From Ziziphus jujuba (lineage: Eukaryota; Streptophyta; Magnoliopsida; Rosales; Rhamnaceae), in NCBI RefSeq assembly GCF_031755915.1, contig NC_083388.1, positions 28,365,001-28,429,000 on the forward strand: 64,000 bases of DNA. Direction: 5' to 3'. Below are positions 29,321 through 54,889 of this stretch, in pieces; the first letter of the stretch is position 1; every line of letters begins with the position of its first letter. The translations under genes and the position numbers were made by a program. The notes beneath the pieces were generated by a model. It worked only from the letters and a program-made list of their open reading frames with translations. It did not search any database and was not told the origin of the DNA.

Positions 29321-31859
29321 ATCCATTGTCGGAGAAAAGGAGAAAGAATTTCTGTGTTCCACGAGACGAATGCTTCTCGGAGATAAAGCAGCTGACTTTC
29401 TCCGCAAAGACTCTCCACTCGGTTTTGCAAACATTAGCACCTTCCTTGGGGACAGTAATGGACGATAAAGACCTGGGATTTCCTTAATTCACAGCGATTG
29501 ATTCTCTTTTCAGCGAAGGTGTGGATCTGCCTCCCATTGGAAACGAAGGCTTTCTCAGAACAATTCTTCCTCGTGTCGTCAAAGCTATTGCCGATACTGG
29601 AGGAGATGTTTTGCGCTTTGAGACCCCTGAAGCCTTAACCGTCAGTCACAACATTTTTTTTTTTTTTTTTAAAATTTCAAACATATGTCTATCTATCACC
29701 ATTATTGTTAGCCTTAGACTTAGACTTTGATGAGTAATATTAATATTCATTCCTTCTAATTATTGACTAGCTAATTGAATTCTACTTGTGATGGTTTTGA
29801 TTGATGCAGGGGATAAGTTTTTCTGGTTTAGCGGCGAGGAATTTGCAAGGCAGACCCTTGCTGGACTCAACCCTTATAGCATACGCTTGATCAGGGTATA
29901 TATCAGAAAACCTGCTCTATATTCATTCATCCGTCAGGCTTAATTAATTTATGTACTTTACCGCAAGGGTATTAATCATAGAGAAAATTAACGAGGAAAA
30001 GAAAAGAACAGAAAAAAATAGCTCCTTTGAATTTTACGAAGAGCTTATGTGTAATCTAATGCAGTTTGGTGAAACTTAATCATCATGCACGAATGGCCAT
30101 TAAAGAGTAGACTTGATCCTGAGATATATGGTCCTCAGGAATCACTACACAAATGATAAATCAAGAGATTGGAGGCATAATGACTGTCGATGAGGTCATT
30201 AACGTTTTATAACTTCATTAGAACTTATACTAATTATTATATTAATTGGGTCTTGAAATAAAATTTGGATATATATATATATATATGCCATGCAGGCCAT
30301 GAAGAAAAAGAAGTTGTTCATCTTAGATTACCACGACCTTTTGTTACCGTTTGTTAAAAGAGTAAGACAGATTAAAGGGACAACACCATATGGATCACGA
30401 ACAATATTCTTCCTAAACCCAGATGGCACATTGAGACCATTGGCCATCGAGCTCACCCGACCACCAATGGATGATAAACCCCAATGGAAGCAAGTTTTCA
30501 CACCCTGCAGTTGGCATTCTTCTGGTGTGTGGCTATGGAGGATTGCCAAAATTCATGTTCTTGCCCATGATTCTGGTTATCACCAACTCGTTAGTCACTG
30601 GTAGATTTATACATATGCAGTGCTCAATTAAGTCAATATTATATATATATATATTGGATCAATTGTGAGAAATATTATAACTTCCTAATTTGCTTGCCAA
30701 AATTTTGTAGGCTAAGAACTCATTGTGTAACAGAACCTTATGTAATTGCCACGAACAGGCAACTTAGTGTGATGCATCCAATCTATAGACTATTGGATCC
30801 TCACCTGTGGTACACGATGGAGATCAATGCTCTTGCACGAGAAGCGCTTATCAATGCCGAAGGCACCATTGAGACTTGTTTTGCACCTGGAAAGTACGCC
30901 GGAGAGCTTAGCTCTGTTGCTTATGTCGTTGAATGGCGCTTCGACTTGCAAGCATTGCCTGCTGACCTTATTAGCAGGTAAGGAACATTCAATTCCTTTT
31001 TTTTTTTTTTTTTTTTTCCTTTTCTCTCTCTCTTCCCCCTTAACTTTTACCTCGGAAAAGGATAAGCAGAATTCCACTAATGGTGTAATTCTGTATTTTG
31101 GTATTAAAATGGTAGAGGAATGGCTGTTGAAGACCCAGATGCCCCACATGGCCTGAAGCTCACAATTGAAGATTACCCTTTTGCAAATGATGGATTACTT
31201 CTATGGGATGCCATAAAAGAATGGGTCTCTAACTATGTGAACCATTACTACCCTGATCCAAGCCAAGTAGAATCTGATGAAGAGCTTCAAGCATGGTGGA
31301 CAGAGATCAGAACTAAAGGCCATGAACACAAGAAGGATGAACCATGGTGGCCTGTCCTTAAAACCTCCAAAGATCTGATAGAAATCATAACAGCAATTGT
31401 ATGGGTAACATCTGGTCACCATGCAGCTGTGACTTTCGGACAGTATACTTATGCTGGTTATTTCCCTAACCGACCTACAATTGCAAGAACTAATATCCCA
31501 ACCGAAGACCCTTCTGAAGAAGATTGGAAGAGGTTCATGAAGAAACCAGAAACCGCACTTTTCCAGTGCTTCCCTTCAAAGCTTCAAGCAATAAGGGTGA
31601 TGGCTGTTTTGGACATTTTGTCTAATCATTCTCCGGATGAGGGGTACCTTGGAAAGACCATGGAGCAGTCATGGGCTGATGATCCCATAATAAAGGCAGC
31701 GTTTGAAAGGTTTAATGAAAGGTTGAAGATGATCGAAGGGATCATTGATGAGAATTCAAGAACCGAAATGGAGCTGGAACCTTGCCTTATGAGCTTTTGA
31801 AGCCCTTTTCTCCACCTGGGGTCACAGGAAAGGGTGTTCCCTATAGCATTTCCATTTGA
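29321..31859 (+). pseudogene. LOX: Lipoxygenase pseudogene, N-terminally truncated
   Basis: Exons: 29321-29644, 29810-29895, about 30089-30194, 30296-30600, 30711-30977 and 31116-31859. The product corresponds to the catalytic domain of a plant 9-LOX-type linoleate lipoxygenase (DECFSEIKQLTFSAKTLHSV, EGVDLPPIGNEGFLRTILPR, iron-binding [16 protein letters not shown], ending SISI). The N-terminal PLAT domain and first exons are absent. Lesions: TAA at 29485-29487 where Tyr is expected; a disturbed acceptor before EWPLKS; loss of bases after PQES that shifts frame; and a frameshift near 31756. The last moves the C-terminal KNRNGAG...VPYSISI tail (stop at 31857-31859) out of frame with the upstream part, which would stop at 31800. 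The iron-ligand Asn in HHAAVNFGQY reads Thr (HHAAVTFGQY). It is the only plus-strand host gene within the GH1 array. Confidence 0.88.
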
Positions 31860-32166
31860 AATCATATTATTCCCACATGCTTTTGTGTGGTAATTAGTTG
31901 AAATTAATTATCTGTATGAAATTAATATTGTAGGTATAATTAATTAATACCTTGAAAATATGTCAAATGTTTGAAACAAATTTTCATTATTAATAACATA
32001 CGCTACCATATTTCCCCAGGTTTGAATCGAAATACCCTCTTTCAATCCCCTCTTCAATGTAGTTGGACAAAATGTTCGAACTAATCAATGGAAAGTAGAA
32101 AATAGAGATAGAAATTAAGAAAATAATAAGGATAGGACCTTCCTAATTGGCATCCTCATCATTTCT
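31860..32166. other. Spacer between convergent LOX and GH1 gene D
   Basis: This 307-base AT-rich spacer should hold the 3' ends of both units. No clear terminator-type signal can be assigned. Confidence 0.5.
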
Positions 32167-37402
<5,236 letters not shown>

Positions 37403-37448
37403 GACTGTTTTTTATTTTGGTCATCTGGGTTTTCTCTATTTAGTTCCA

Positions 37449-37458
37449 TCTTTATATG
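37449..37458 (-). promoter_or_regulatory. TATA box of GH1 gene D
   Basis: The minus strand reads CCATATAAAG about 49 bases upstream of the ATG at 37402. Genes F and G have equivalent boxes at 54 and 43 bases, which supports the assignment. Confidence 0.6.
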
Positions 37459-37813
37459 GTGGACTAGAAGAATAATAAAATAAGCTAATAAATGGCTAAT
37501 TAAATAAAAAAACAGTAAAAGACACATGGAAAAGGACAGACCGCGATATTAGTAAAGGCATTGCCGTTTGTAGGGCGTGCTACAGGAATTCTACTCGGTT
37601 CGGCAATTTGAAATTTGAATCCCACGTAGATCCCAATCATTGAAGGTAAGATAGGTTTTTTAATTACTGTTTGAGATGGTAAATAGAGATGAAAGATGGA
37701 ACTGACTGGTACATCTTCCCACCAATTCATGTATAACGTTTTCTCATCAAAATTATGTAAGGTATTATTATCAAATATAATAATTAATTGCATTATATTT
37801 CTTCTTCAAAAAA

Positions 37814-37844
<31 letters not shown>

Positions 37845-38606
37845 TAATGATATTTTTTCAGATTTTGTCTATTTATAATTGTCTGGAGTCAAAGAGTTAT
37901 TAACAATTATTAGTCATTGAAGTATGATTATCAGGTACAGTATAAGACAATTTAAAGTACAATTATTGACTCCCAAACAGGAAAAATGAAGTTCGACCGT
38001 GCTTTTCTGGGATGTGTCATGTCCCCGTTTATTTTCCATGGGGGCCGGGAGGATTAGCGAAAGTATTACAGGTCAGTTGATATTATGCTAGGACTCTGTT
38101 TCTTAGTTTCATTCAGAATTTAATTACAACTTTGAACCAATTTAAACTTAGTTTGCCATTAATGTATATGATGCCTTTTGGAAAGAAACAAGTTCTGACA
38201 AATGAAGCCAACTTTAATATCTAAATGGAAGAAGATGAATCTGAAGCTGTTATTGGCAGAACCACATCAAGCCCACATATGTATACATACACAATGAGCG
38301 TAAGCAGAGTGAGTGGGGGGCAGCATATATAATGGTTTTCTTGGTAACTTTAGATCTTCTATGTGGATCAATCGATATCGATAATTAATGGTACTAGATT
38401 AGATTCTCACATGAATTATCATAACTTTGAAAGATGACATCATTTATTTTCACGCAAAAGAGATTTATGTGGCCGACATTTCCTTTAGTCTTAAGAACAT
38501 GTATTGGAGTTTATCCATATAAACATCGTTTTCTTAACTTATTGCTAGGACATATTAATATTGCTAGTAGCAAAATGTGGACTATTTCTAATAATGTAAT
38601 ATAGCT
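37459..38606. other. Intergenic between GH1 genes D and E
   Basis: AT-rich promoter-side sequence of gene D followed by the downstream flank of pseudogene E. It contains an (AATA)n/(ATA)n run at 37808-37848. No coding feature was recognised. Confidence 0.5.
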
Positions 38607-41600
38607 TTATTTTTTGAGCAACCTGGTAAACCAGTGGCAGAGTGTTATGGGTACGTTTTAAGTCCCTTTTTGTAGTCCACATAGTTGATGCCAAACCAAA
38701 CTGTGTAATCCCAATCCCACTCAAAGTTGTCCAGTAATGACCATGCAAAGTATCTCTTCACATTCACGCCTTCCCTGCACCAAAAGATCATATGGGCCTC
38801 ATATTCACTCATGTTTTGTGAAATATTTGCCATTAATAATGTAGTACCAAATACAAAAATGTAAAAATATACAGTTAATAATTTGTTTTAGCACTTACTG
38901 CTTTTTGCAGGTAATAGAGATGTTTATGTTAGTAGTCAATTCTTTGGTAGTCTTTGAGGGCTTCCTCAAGGGATAATTTGGGGTCATTTCCCCTCTAATA
39001 ATTTGGAATATATATCTAAGATTGATTATCAATTTCTGTAATGTAAATTAATGGATTATTATACTTTGTATTTGCGTAGAGCAAACGATTAAGAAATCCC
39101 GTTGGATAAACATAGAGCCAATCTGAAGCAGCCTGCAAAATCATGTTATATAATACATTAATCAAATGGAGGGTGGTGCATATATAAATAAGTAGTTTAA
39201 GAATGTATATTTGTAAATCAACAGGGGCTGCTAAATCATTGATTTCTAATACAGTAAAGTAATTTCAATGAAATGGAGAGAAATCGAATAATAAACCTTT
39301 GGGCCAACGGGGATTCCACGTCCCTCTACTGCCATCATATTTAATTTGATCAACAAATTGTTAGCATATGTGTAACTAACAAAATGTATATGGAACAAAA
39401 TATATAAAAAGGAAATTCATTCAGTTAGTTATAAGATTATGAATATGTACATGATTGTTTGACTCGAGCGTCTGTGGTATAGCTTCCATTTCCATGTGCA
39501 TTGCTAAAATGAGATGCATAGCGTGCATAATTAGCAGTGCAGTAGTTCAATCCCAGAGAGTCAAAAGAGCTTTCAAGAAGGTTGGATTCCTCCTTGGTGA
39601 ACTTGGGAAGTCTCTTTCCAGCAAGACTTCTCATACTCAGTGGATATTCACCCTTTGTCAACGGCTACATAAACCTGAAATGCAAACATCGACAACAACT
39701 ACTAAATTAAGTTTTTATTGATGTTTTTAGTACAACTATTTTTAATATTAATTAAAATTACGAAAATTTTCTTATTATGCCATCCAAATATGAAATCAAG
39801 GGCTCGAAATGCAGCATTTGATCGTGCTTTGCATCAGAAAATGGAACCATCCAATGTGATATCATTGTTATCCCTATCAGGCCCCTTTTGAGAGGCATGC
39901 AGGGCATGCACTTGTACATGTACATATGTTCAACATTATAACACTAAATATTTTTTTATTAAATATAATCTTATTCTATCTGTATGCTTTTCTGATACTA
40001 TATAAATCAATTAGGAGGAGTGAATTAACTTCAGCTTTGACGTGAAACTTGTCGTTGTAAAGCTCGACTGCTGCAGCATGAGCAAGAAGCTGGTTATGTG
40101 CCCCAAATAAGGCTCAACCCCTGAGTCCCCACCATTGCACTTTAGATTTTGCGATTGTGAACATCTTCCTGGTGCCATACTTGCCTTTGCTGAATGACCA
40201 TGGCTTGTTTAACGTGATCCAATGTTACACCCTGTCTCCGAATTCCCTGAAGGAAATGTGTGTGGTATAGATTTGTTACAATGTGCGCTTAACTCTCACC
40301 ATAATGTACATGAATTACATTAGACAGACAACATGTTGCCTGACTTGAGTCACATTTTTTATGCTGCAGTCTGGCGTGTTTTTTAACGTAGTTTTATGTA
40401 TGCAATGCATATGCAGCGTATATACAATACAATGATAAATAATCTTTGGCACTCACGATGCGAGAGCTTAAGAAACCTCCATACTCATTCTCCAAAGCTT
40501 AGGAAAGATACCAGTGAAGCAGTGTAACAAACGGCTCTAAACCTACATTTGTATATGTAAATTTATTTAAAAAAAAAAAAAAATTAATATGATTTGTGGA
40601 AGCAGAAAAATAAAACCAAGAATTATGTAGATCCATTCAATTGATGGCCTTTGGCAAGGAGTTCGTTTATGAGATTATTATAGTATTGATTCCTTCCTTG
40701 TTCACACCCCACTGAGTTTTCCCTCTGAAAACCGTCAAAAATGAATTATGAAAAGACCAAGAAATTTTGTTTTTGTGTAGAAATAAAAACAATCAATTCA
40801 ATATTTTGTATGGTTAATCATTTATAAAAGCAAATGATGAAACTTACTTGGTAACAATCTGGACTATAACATGGAGAACCTATAAGCATCCAAATTCACT
40901 TCCTTCATAATTCCCACCTCTTCCTATATGCGCATATATATGTATATATGACATGTAAAACACATCAGTATACAAGTAATTAATATGGTTTTAAAAGATT
41001 TAAAATTAATAAGTGAGGTTTTGGAAAGAAGTTCCAGAGTTGAAATCCCCTGTCAAAGAGTGTAAGAAAAAAAAAAAAAAAAATTGAAGGATGAGCATGG
41101 GGCAAACAAGAATCTTCTCAATTTCTTCCTTATTTTTAATTTCTTCCTCAAGTTGTATTTGTTTATTTTCTAAAATTAATCTCATTTCTTTAATGTCCAC
41201 CAACTGAAAAAACTATTTTGTACCTTAAATCGATGATACGCATCACTAGCAACATCTCCATTTTGCATCCTTTATTCTATCTGCAATTCAACCAATGAAT
41301 AATACAGTGTAGCAAAAATATGATTCAACACCATTAATTTTTTTTTTTTTTTTTAACTTTACATAAAAGTAAAACATTTCACGTTATATTCTTTTCAATT
41401 TTTCTCCAAATAGATTTTAATTTCACATATTTCTGAATATAATGCTGAACATAATCTTACAATCACAAAAGAAGGTGAAGGTGAAGTGTTATTAAGGACA
41501 ATAGAAAACTAAAAGCAAAGCATTGGATTATTTCGTTTATTTCATGACCTGCTGGGAATAAAATTTTGAGAAGGAGAAAAAGAAAAAAAAAAAAAAACAG

Positions 41601-42569
41601 AGAGAGGAACCAAAAATTAAAATAAATAAAAAATAAAAAATAAAAATAAAAATAAAAGAGAAAGGAATACCATGTCCTTTTCATAGTCGTAGATGTCCAT
41701 ATAGTTGAGAACAATATGGATGACATGCCAAATAGAACTGCTCTTTTTAAAACGACACATCTTTCAATTACTCCAGCAACCCAACGCACCGCACCAGAAA
41801 CGTCAGGTATTGAAATTTGATACAAACAGCTTCTTAGGTACTATCTAACCCTATAAGGTTTTTATTATTTTTTTTATTTTTTTCCGTCAAATGAAGTCAG
41901 TCAACAAGCCTTTCACGTCCACATCTACGTGTTAAAAAATTATTGTAATGATAAAAAAATAATAATAATAAACTCAATATTAGTATTCATCAAGCATCTT
42001 GACTCCAATAAAATTTTTCAATTAAAACTGGTGACTAGATTGAAAAATAAATGAATTAAGATTAATTAAGGAAAAAATAGAAGAAAAAGACATGGATATT
42101 TGTGTGTGTAAGTATCCCATATGCTTGGTCCTCTACCGCCTTCTCTTGCACCCCCTTAATACTGAAACTCCCAAATTAAGCCAAGCTTAGTACTACTTAA
42201 TTTATGTCATTAAGTTTTAAAGATAATTTATTATAGTTAAACAAAGCACCGACTAATTATAGTAATAATCTTAGGGGTTAATAAAGTACTAGCTTTACTC
42301 TGAGAGTTAATGATCAACCTAAGCAATATATATAGACTTTTATTATATCTGAAAAATCCACAAAATTAATTAATAAAATTAATGTTGAGAAATTATTATT
42401 GGCTTACTTGGTAAGCTGATGGCACTGTCCCGAAGAGAAAACTTTCAGGAAAATCGCTTCGGTGGAGGGGATATATATGCATATAATGGGTAGATGTTAT
42501 GGTCTTCAGTAGAGAAGCCACAAGTAGTGCGAGGACGCTTAATAGGAATCATGAGCTTTTCGATGCCAT
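38607..42569 (-). pseudogene. GH1 beta-glucosidase pseudogene E
   Basis: All thirteen GH1 exons can be traced in order: exon 1 at 42569-42408, exon 2 about 42163-42092, exon 3 about 41282-41224, exon 4 about 40924-40848, exon 5 about 40725-40645, exon 6 about 40545-40457, exon 7 about 40255-40030, exon 8 about 39897-39779, exon 9 about 39676-39450, exon 10 about 39333-39297, exon 11 about 39135-39031, exon 12 about 38990-38897, and exon 13 about 38776-38607. Lesions are many. A TGA follows MASKSS in exon 1, and exon 7 is eroded. Exon 8 has two frameshifts, exon 9 starts FM-stop, and the exon 11 motif reads YITEID with a lost donor. Exon 12 carries TAA and lacks its VDEFN start, and exon 13 stops at TYP. 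It is an old, fully decayed member of the array between intact genes D and F. Confidence 0.9.
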
Positions 42570-43286
42570 TGTGTGATTCTGGTTTACTTGGTTGTCTCTA
42601 CCTGCTGGCTTTTATGATTTATACATATCTTTTCTGGTAAATGGCCTTTTTTTTTTTTTTTTTTTTTAAGCTGAATTTGTAAATGGCCTTTTGAATGTAT
42701 ATGTACCTTTTTTTTTGGTAACTAAGCGTTGTCTTTTATTTGTATATATGTATGTATAGACTATATACAACCAACATGTCCTTTTCATATGAAAATTCAC
42801 TTCTTAACTTTTATCGGACAATAACAAAAAAAAGAAAAAAAAAATAGAACAAAGCTTGAGTTCACTAAAAAAAATACTTATCTAGCTAATTAATTAATTC
42901 TCTTTTTTTTTGTTTCAAACTTCCAATAAATAATAATTTACGAGGAATCACTTTCTCAAAAATTTACAGGACAAAAAGAGAGAAAAAAAAAAAAAAAAAA
43001 AAAGAGTAAAAAGCAAACCACGGAGCAACTAGGATCCAACTTAATAACGAATATACATAAGACATCTTAAATGAGATTGATTGAAGTTTTAACCAGCTTA
43101 CTCGTATAGTACAATATTCTTCAAATAGGCCTTATTATTATTATTGGACAACAATTAGGCCTTATGTTACTTTTTGCTACCTCGTGTAGAAGAGGTAGTT
43201 AGGCATTTTCAAATACATTACGGAGACAAAGTTCATACTAATTAATAAAGGAAACAACATAAATATCATGCTATCCAGCATATCTT
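42570..43286. other. Intergenic between GH1 genes E and F
   Basis: Homopolymer-rich sequence (T-run 42650-42668, A-run 42984-43003) with no gene recognised. Confidence 0.6.
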
Positions 43287-46635
<3,349 letters not shown>

Positions 46636-46687
46636 AACTAGCTAGTTTTATTTATCTGCTTTGTCTCTCTACCACGCTAGCTATAGC

Positions 46688-46697
46688 CTTTATATAG
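46688..46697 (-). promoter_or_regulatory. TATA box of GH1 gene F
   Basis: The minus strand reads CTATATAAAGG 54 bases upstream of the ATG at 46635, the same relative position as in gene D. Confidence 0.6.
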
Positions 46698-48005
46698 AAC
46701 AAAAATTAAGCTATGCCACCCCCGGGAATATTTTACTTAATTAAATGAACAACAATCTGAAAGAGACAGACTGTAATTTTTCCAAACTTAACTTTGTGAG
46801 AGAACTATTTTAAGATTTAGTTTGTACCATGATCGCATATTATTATCTATGTTCAAATTAAAATGTCATACTCATACACACACATGGGCAACTGCAAAGC
46901 CCAATGCCAAATTTGGCAGGGAATTCGGCATTTTCCATACGTGATGGCGTACCACTATGTTTAATTTTAATTAATGTCATATGCCAAATTTCGGCAATGA
47001 GAATGTCCATTACTAAAACATTAATAAAAAGAACCAAAGATCCAGATCAGATCACCCAATGTATAGAATTTTTATACGTAATCCTATACATATGTGGGAT
47101 GTTTAATTGTAAGTAGTTAAATATATTACGTATGAAATTGAAATGCATCCAATTCTTCTATGCGGTCAAGTACAACAAGGCTCTATCATGGGACCGCTCT
47201 AGATGGGACTACATTAATTGTTCCCTTTCTCTACAGAATAAGGTACATTATTATACACCTATATATACTAATGTATTGGACAGCTCTGAACTGAACCCCA
47301 CCAATTAAAAGCAATACTGACCACATTGGGCGAAAATGTCAAACCACCAAACGGCATCTCAAATCGATAGGACAGAAATACTTAATACCAATTTGAAAAC
47401 CTTAGAATTCACCAAAATAATAATAATAATAAAATAAAATAAATAGAAAACCTGGGAATAATTTGAGTCTCTCTATCATTTTAATCTCTTCATCATTCGC
47501 TAGCTTTTTAAAAGCTGATAGTTATTTTAGTGAGTAAACTGTGCATTGTTTCGGGAAAAAAAAAAAAAAAAAAAAAAGAAGGTAAATTGTACTATCTAAA
47601 TTTGCAAAATTTATATTATAACTTAATTTCTTAACTTATATAAAAGCATTTGATGACAAGATGAAAAAAAAATAAAAAATAAAAAAGAATTTTGGTTGAT
47701 ACACCACATGTAGAAATGGTGAAATTTTACACATGTTAATATGATGCAAATCCATATAATATTTGCCAGAGTGATAAAACACGTTAATTACGATTGTCAA
47801 TCTGATAAAATATATTAATTAATGGATTGATAACAATGAAACACAATAACAACTCATTAATACATAAGTTCCATAAACAATAATGTAATAATAATGCTCA
47901 TATATATATTATACAGTATATATAAGAGAATTAATTAATTAGAAAGGAAAGAGCTTAATTATAGATTGGAAAGATAGTATCAGCCAAATGAATATCATAT
48001 ATGTT
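46698..48005. other. Intergenic between GH1 genes F and G
   Basis: AT-rich. It contains an (AATA)n run (47417-47445) and an A-run (47557-47578). The small plus-strand frame at 46904-47116 has no recognisable domain. Confidence 0.5.
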
Positions 48006-52429
<4,424 letters not shown>

Positions 52430-52471
52430 AGCTACTTTAATTTGGTTTTTTGGTTACTTTTTACCAGTTTC

Positions 52472-52482
52472 TTTATATATAT
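52472..52482 (-). promoter_or_regulatory. TATA box of GH1 gene G
   Basis: The minus strand reads TATATATAAAG 43 bases above the ATG at 52429, at the end of a TA tract. Confidence 0.5.
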
Positions 52483-53532
52483 ATATATATAGGCAAAACC
52501 TAGTGATTTTAAAAAAATAAATAAATAAAGAAAATAAAGAAAAATAAAGGATAATATCATAAAGAGATATACATGGAAAGACAGATGGACAATATTGTCA
52601 AAGGCTCCTTTTTTCTACATTTCACACTTTTGAATTTTCAAATTATTTATTTTATTGCCCCTATATACCTAGGCGTTTTGCTTTAATTTCATGATCTATG
52701 AACAACTTAATTCTCATTTTGCATTCTTATCTATAAAAAAGCCAACCTGACCAAAATTCATTAAGTATATGATGATGATGTCTATATATATCTTAATCTA
52801 TATCTTAGCAATAAAAATAACAGATCAAAAAACAAGCAAAAGCAAAATTGATATTCGCATAGAATTAAATAATAACCACTGACCGCACACATTTTCAAAA
52901 TAAATAATTTCCACGTGAACATTTGGACTTTTGGAGATGCAAATGTGTTATAGTGCTGTAATATATAGAAAAGAAAAAAAAAATGATTCAAAACTAGCTA
53001 GCTATAGAAATTAATAGCGCATATATATATATATATATATATACACATTGATTGAAAACTAGGGGCTTGCTTTTTATTTTCCACATGCAGCTTCCGTTAT
53101 TGCAAAAGCCATTGCACTTGGTAGATGCATCAATATCATCCAACACTTGTGATATAAACACGTCTCTCGTGACTATTGATTCATTTAATTCTACATTACT
53201 TGAAATAAAAGTTTATAATAATTCCGCAAGGATAATTTTTTTACAAATTCAGAATTCAATTACATTACATGGAAATTAAATGTTTCAATTTATTTATTTT
53301 TAATCGTGTATTTCATCGATTTATAACGCAATAATTTCTTAACTAGCTATTTTGTTTTCTTAATCAAGGCTATTTTATTTTTCTGTGTTTGGTAGTAAGA
53401 AAAAATAGAAATAAAAAGAAAAGAAAAAGAAAAACATAGTGGCAAAAACCAAAAGAACGGTATTAAGAAATGGGGCTATAATATTTTAATCACAGTGAGG
53501 GAAATGAAAATCCTTGGGGAATATTTATCCAG
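52483..53532. other. Intergenic upstream of GH1 gene G
   Basis: AT-rich with a TA tract at 53021-53043. No coding feature was recognised. The small plus-strand frame at 53052-53279 has no known domain. Confidence 0.5.
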
Positions 53533-53630
53533 TTCAGCAAAGTAGCAAACTTATCCTCTTTCTGTATGTTTCCTGTGTTTCTCTACGCTTCGAATATTTC
53601 TCTTCAAATTGGCAAATAGTATATATATAA
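53533..53630. repeat. ~100-bp dispersed repeat, copy 2
   Basis: Matches 6622-6725 (TTCAGCAAAGTAGCAAACTT, then CTCTTTCTGTATGTTTCC and CTCTACGCTTCGAA). Beyond 53630 it changes to sequence rich in AATATCGA/GATATCGACGG motifs. Confidence 0.75.
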
Positions 53631-53639
53631 TACGTATGA

Positions 53640-54415
53640 CTAGTGATAAAAATATCGATATCGACGGAAATATCAAAAATAAAATTTTATGAAAATATCG
53701 ATGGAAATATCGACAAAATTATAGAAACTATTAATATTTAATTTAGAATACAAATTTTTACATATAAGATAATTAATACAGTAAAACAATATAAAAAGAA
53801 TAATAATTAAAATACAATAATAGTAACATAGTTCATAAATATTAAAAAATATTGTAACTAAAGAAAATACAATGTTTGTTATCACTAAAATATAAAAAAA
53901 TTAACAAATAATATTTAGATATATAAAATTATCAAGTATAATTTATAATACATTATCAATACCAAAAGAAAAACACAGAAGAAGAGGATTTAAAAGTAAA
54001 TTTTTCTTTTTTATTTCTCAAAATTAAAAAAAAAAATAGTGAGTTAGATAATTTAATATAATAAAAAGATATAACAAATATTTCAATAGATGATAATAAA
54101 CTAATAGGAATGGTACCATATGACGTGATATCAAGTATAGAAAACTATTGTATTTGCAAAACACACAATTAAAAATCATATATCCAAAGGTTTTTTTTTT
54201 TTTGGGCACGTCTCAAAAGTTGTTATTACAATTTTCCCAAACTGTATGAAAATTAAAATTTATTTATTTTTAAATAGAATGCAATGCCTATTTATTTATT
54301 CAAAAAGTCCAAACTTTTCAGAAATTAAAATTTAAGTTTACCATAAAAATAATTATGCAGCCAAAATAAATAAATAAATAAAAATCCACAACAAAGATTA
54401 ACACGTGGTTATGGC
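53640..54415. other. AT-rich stretch with ATATCGA motifs
   Basis: Several ATATCGA/ATCGATGG/ATATCGAC motifs at 53650-53725 are echoed by GCGATATTTCG, GACGATATCAC and GACGATATCTC at 54722-54860. These may be the two ends of an old element enclosing the kinase fragment. No transposase was seen. Confidence 0.35.
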
Positions 54416-54650
54416 TCAATGGTATTGATCTAGTCCTCGCACAAGTTTCTCAACTTCTTGGATCATGGTGGGTCTTGCATCTTTGTCATCCTTCACGCAT
54501 TAAAAAGCCACCTCTATTAGTATTTCTATCAAACTCTTGTCGTACGTGTCATTAGTAAAGGACTCCACGATTTCACTAATTACTAAACTACCCTTCATTC
54601 TTTCTCTGACCCATGTCACTAACCTCCCGTGCTCTGCTTCTCCTTTGTTG
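54416..54650 (-). pseudogene. Receptor-like kinase C-terminal fragment
   Basis: The minus-strand frame reads GRLVTWVRERMKGS, ..DTYDKSLIEILIEVAF, stop, CVKDDKDARPTMIQEVEKLV and ends GLDQYH before TGA at 54418-54416. This is kinase subdomain X-XI, as in ZmPK1-type S-domain receptor kinases. A TAA stands next to the conserved Cys-Val, and everything upstream of subdomain X is missing. It is a decayed fragment between GH1 genes G and H. Confidence 0.65.
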
Positions 54651-54889
54651 CTAAAACCCAATTTCATTCACAAAAGAATCAAAGCTATAACATGAAATTT
54701 CACCGGCTTTTCATTCATTTCAGCGATATTTCGCAGACTTCTCTGACAATGGCGATAATGAATGGCACCAGCAACTTTCCGACGATATCACTGACGGAAA
54801 CTTCTTCCCCCCTCTATTGTTGTCGGTGGTCGGCGATACTTGACATTGTCGACGATATCTCGGTGACTTCTTCGACTTTTTCTTCCTTG

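Noticed and set aside
31120..31800. Last LOX frame as a complete independent protein of 226 residues
   Set aside because: It begins inside the lipoxygenase catalytic domain and its normal C-terminus continues in another frame to 31859; it is an exon of a pseudogene.
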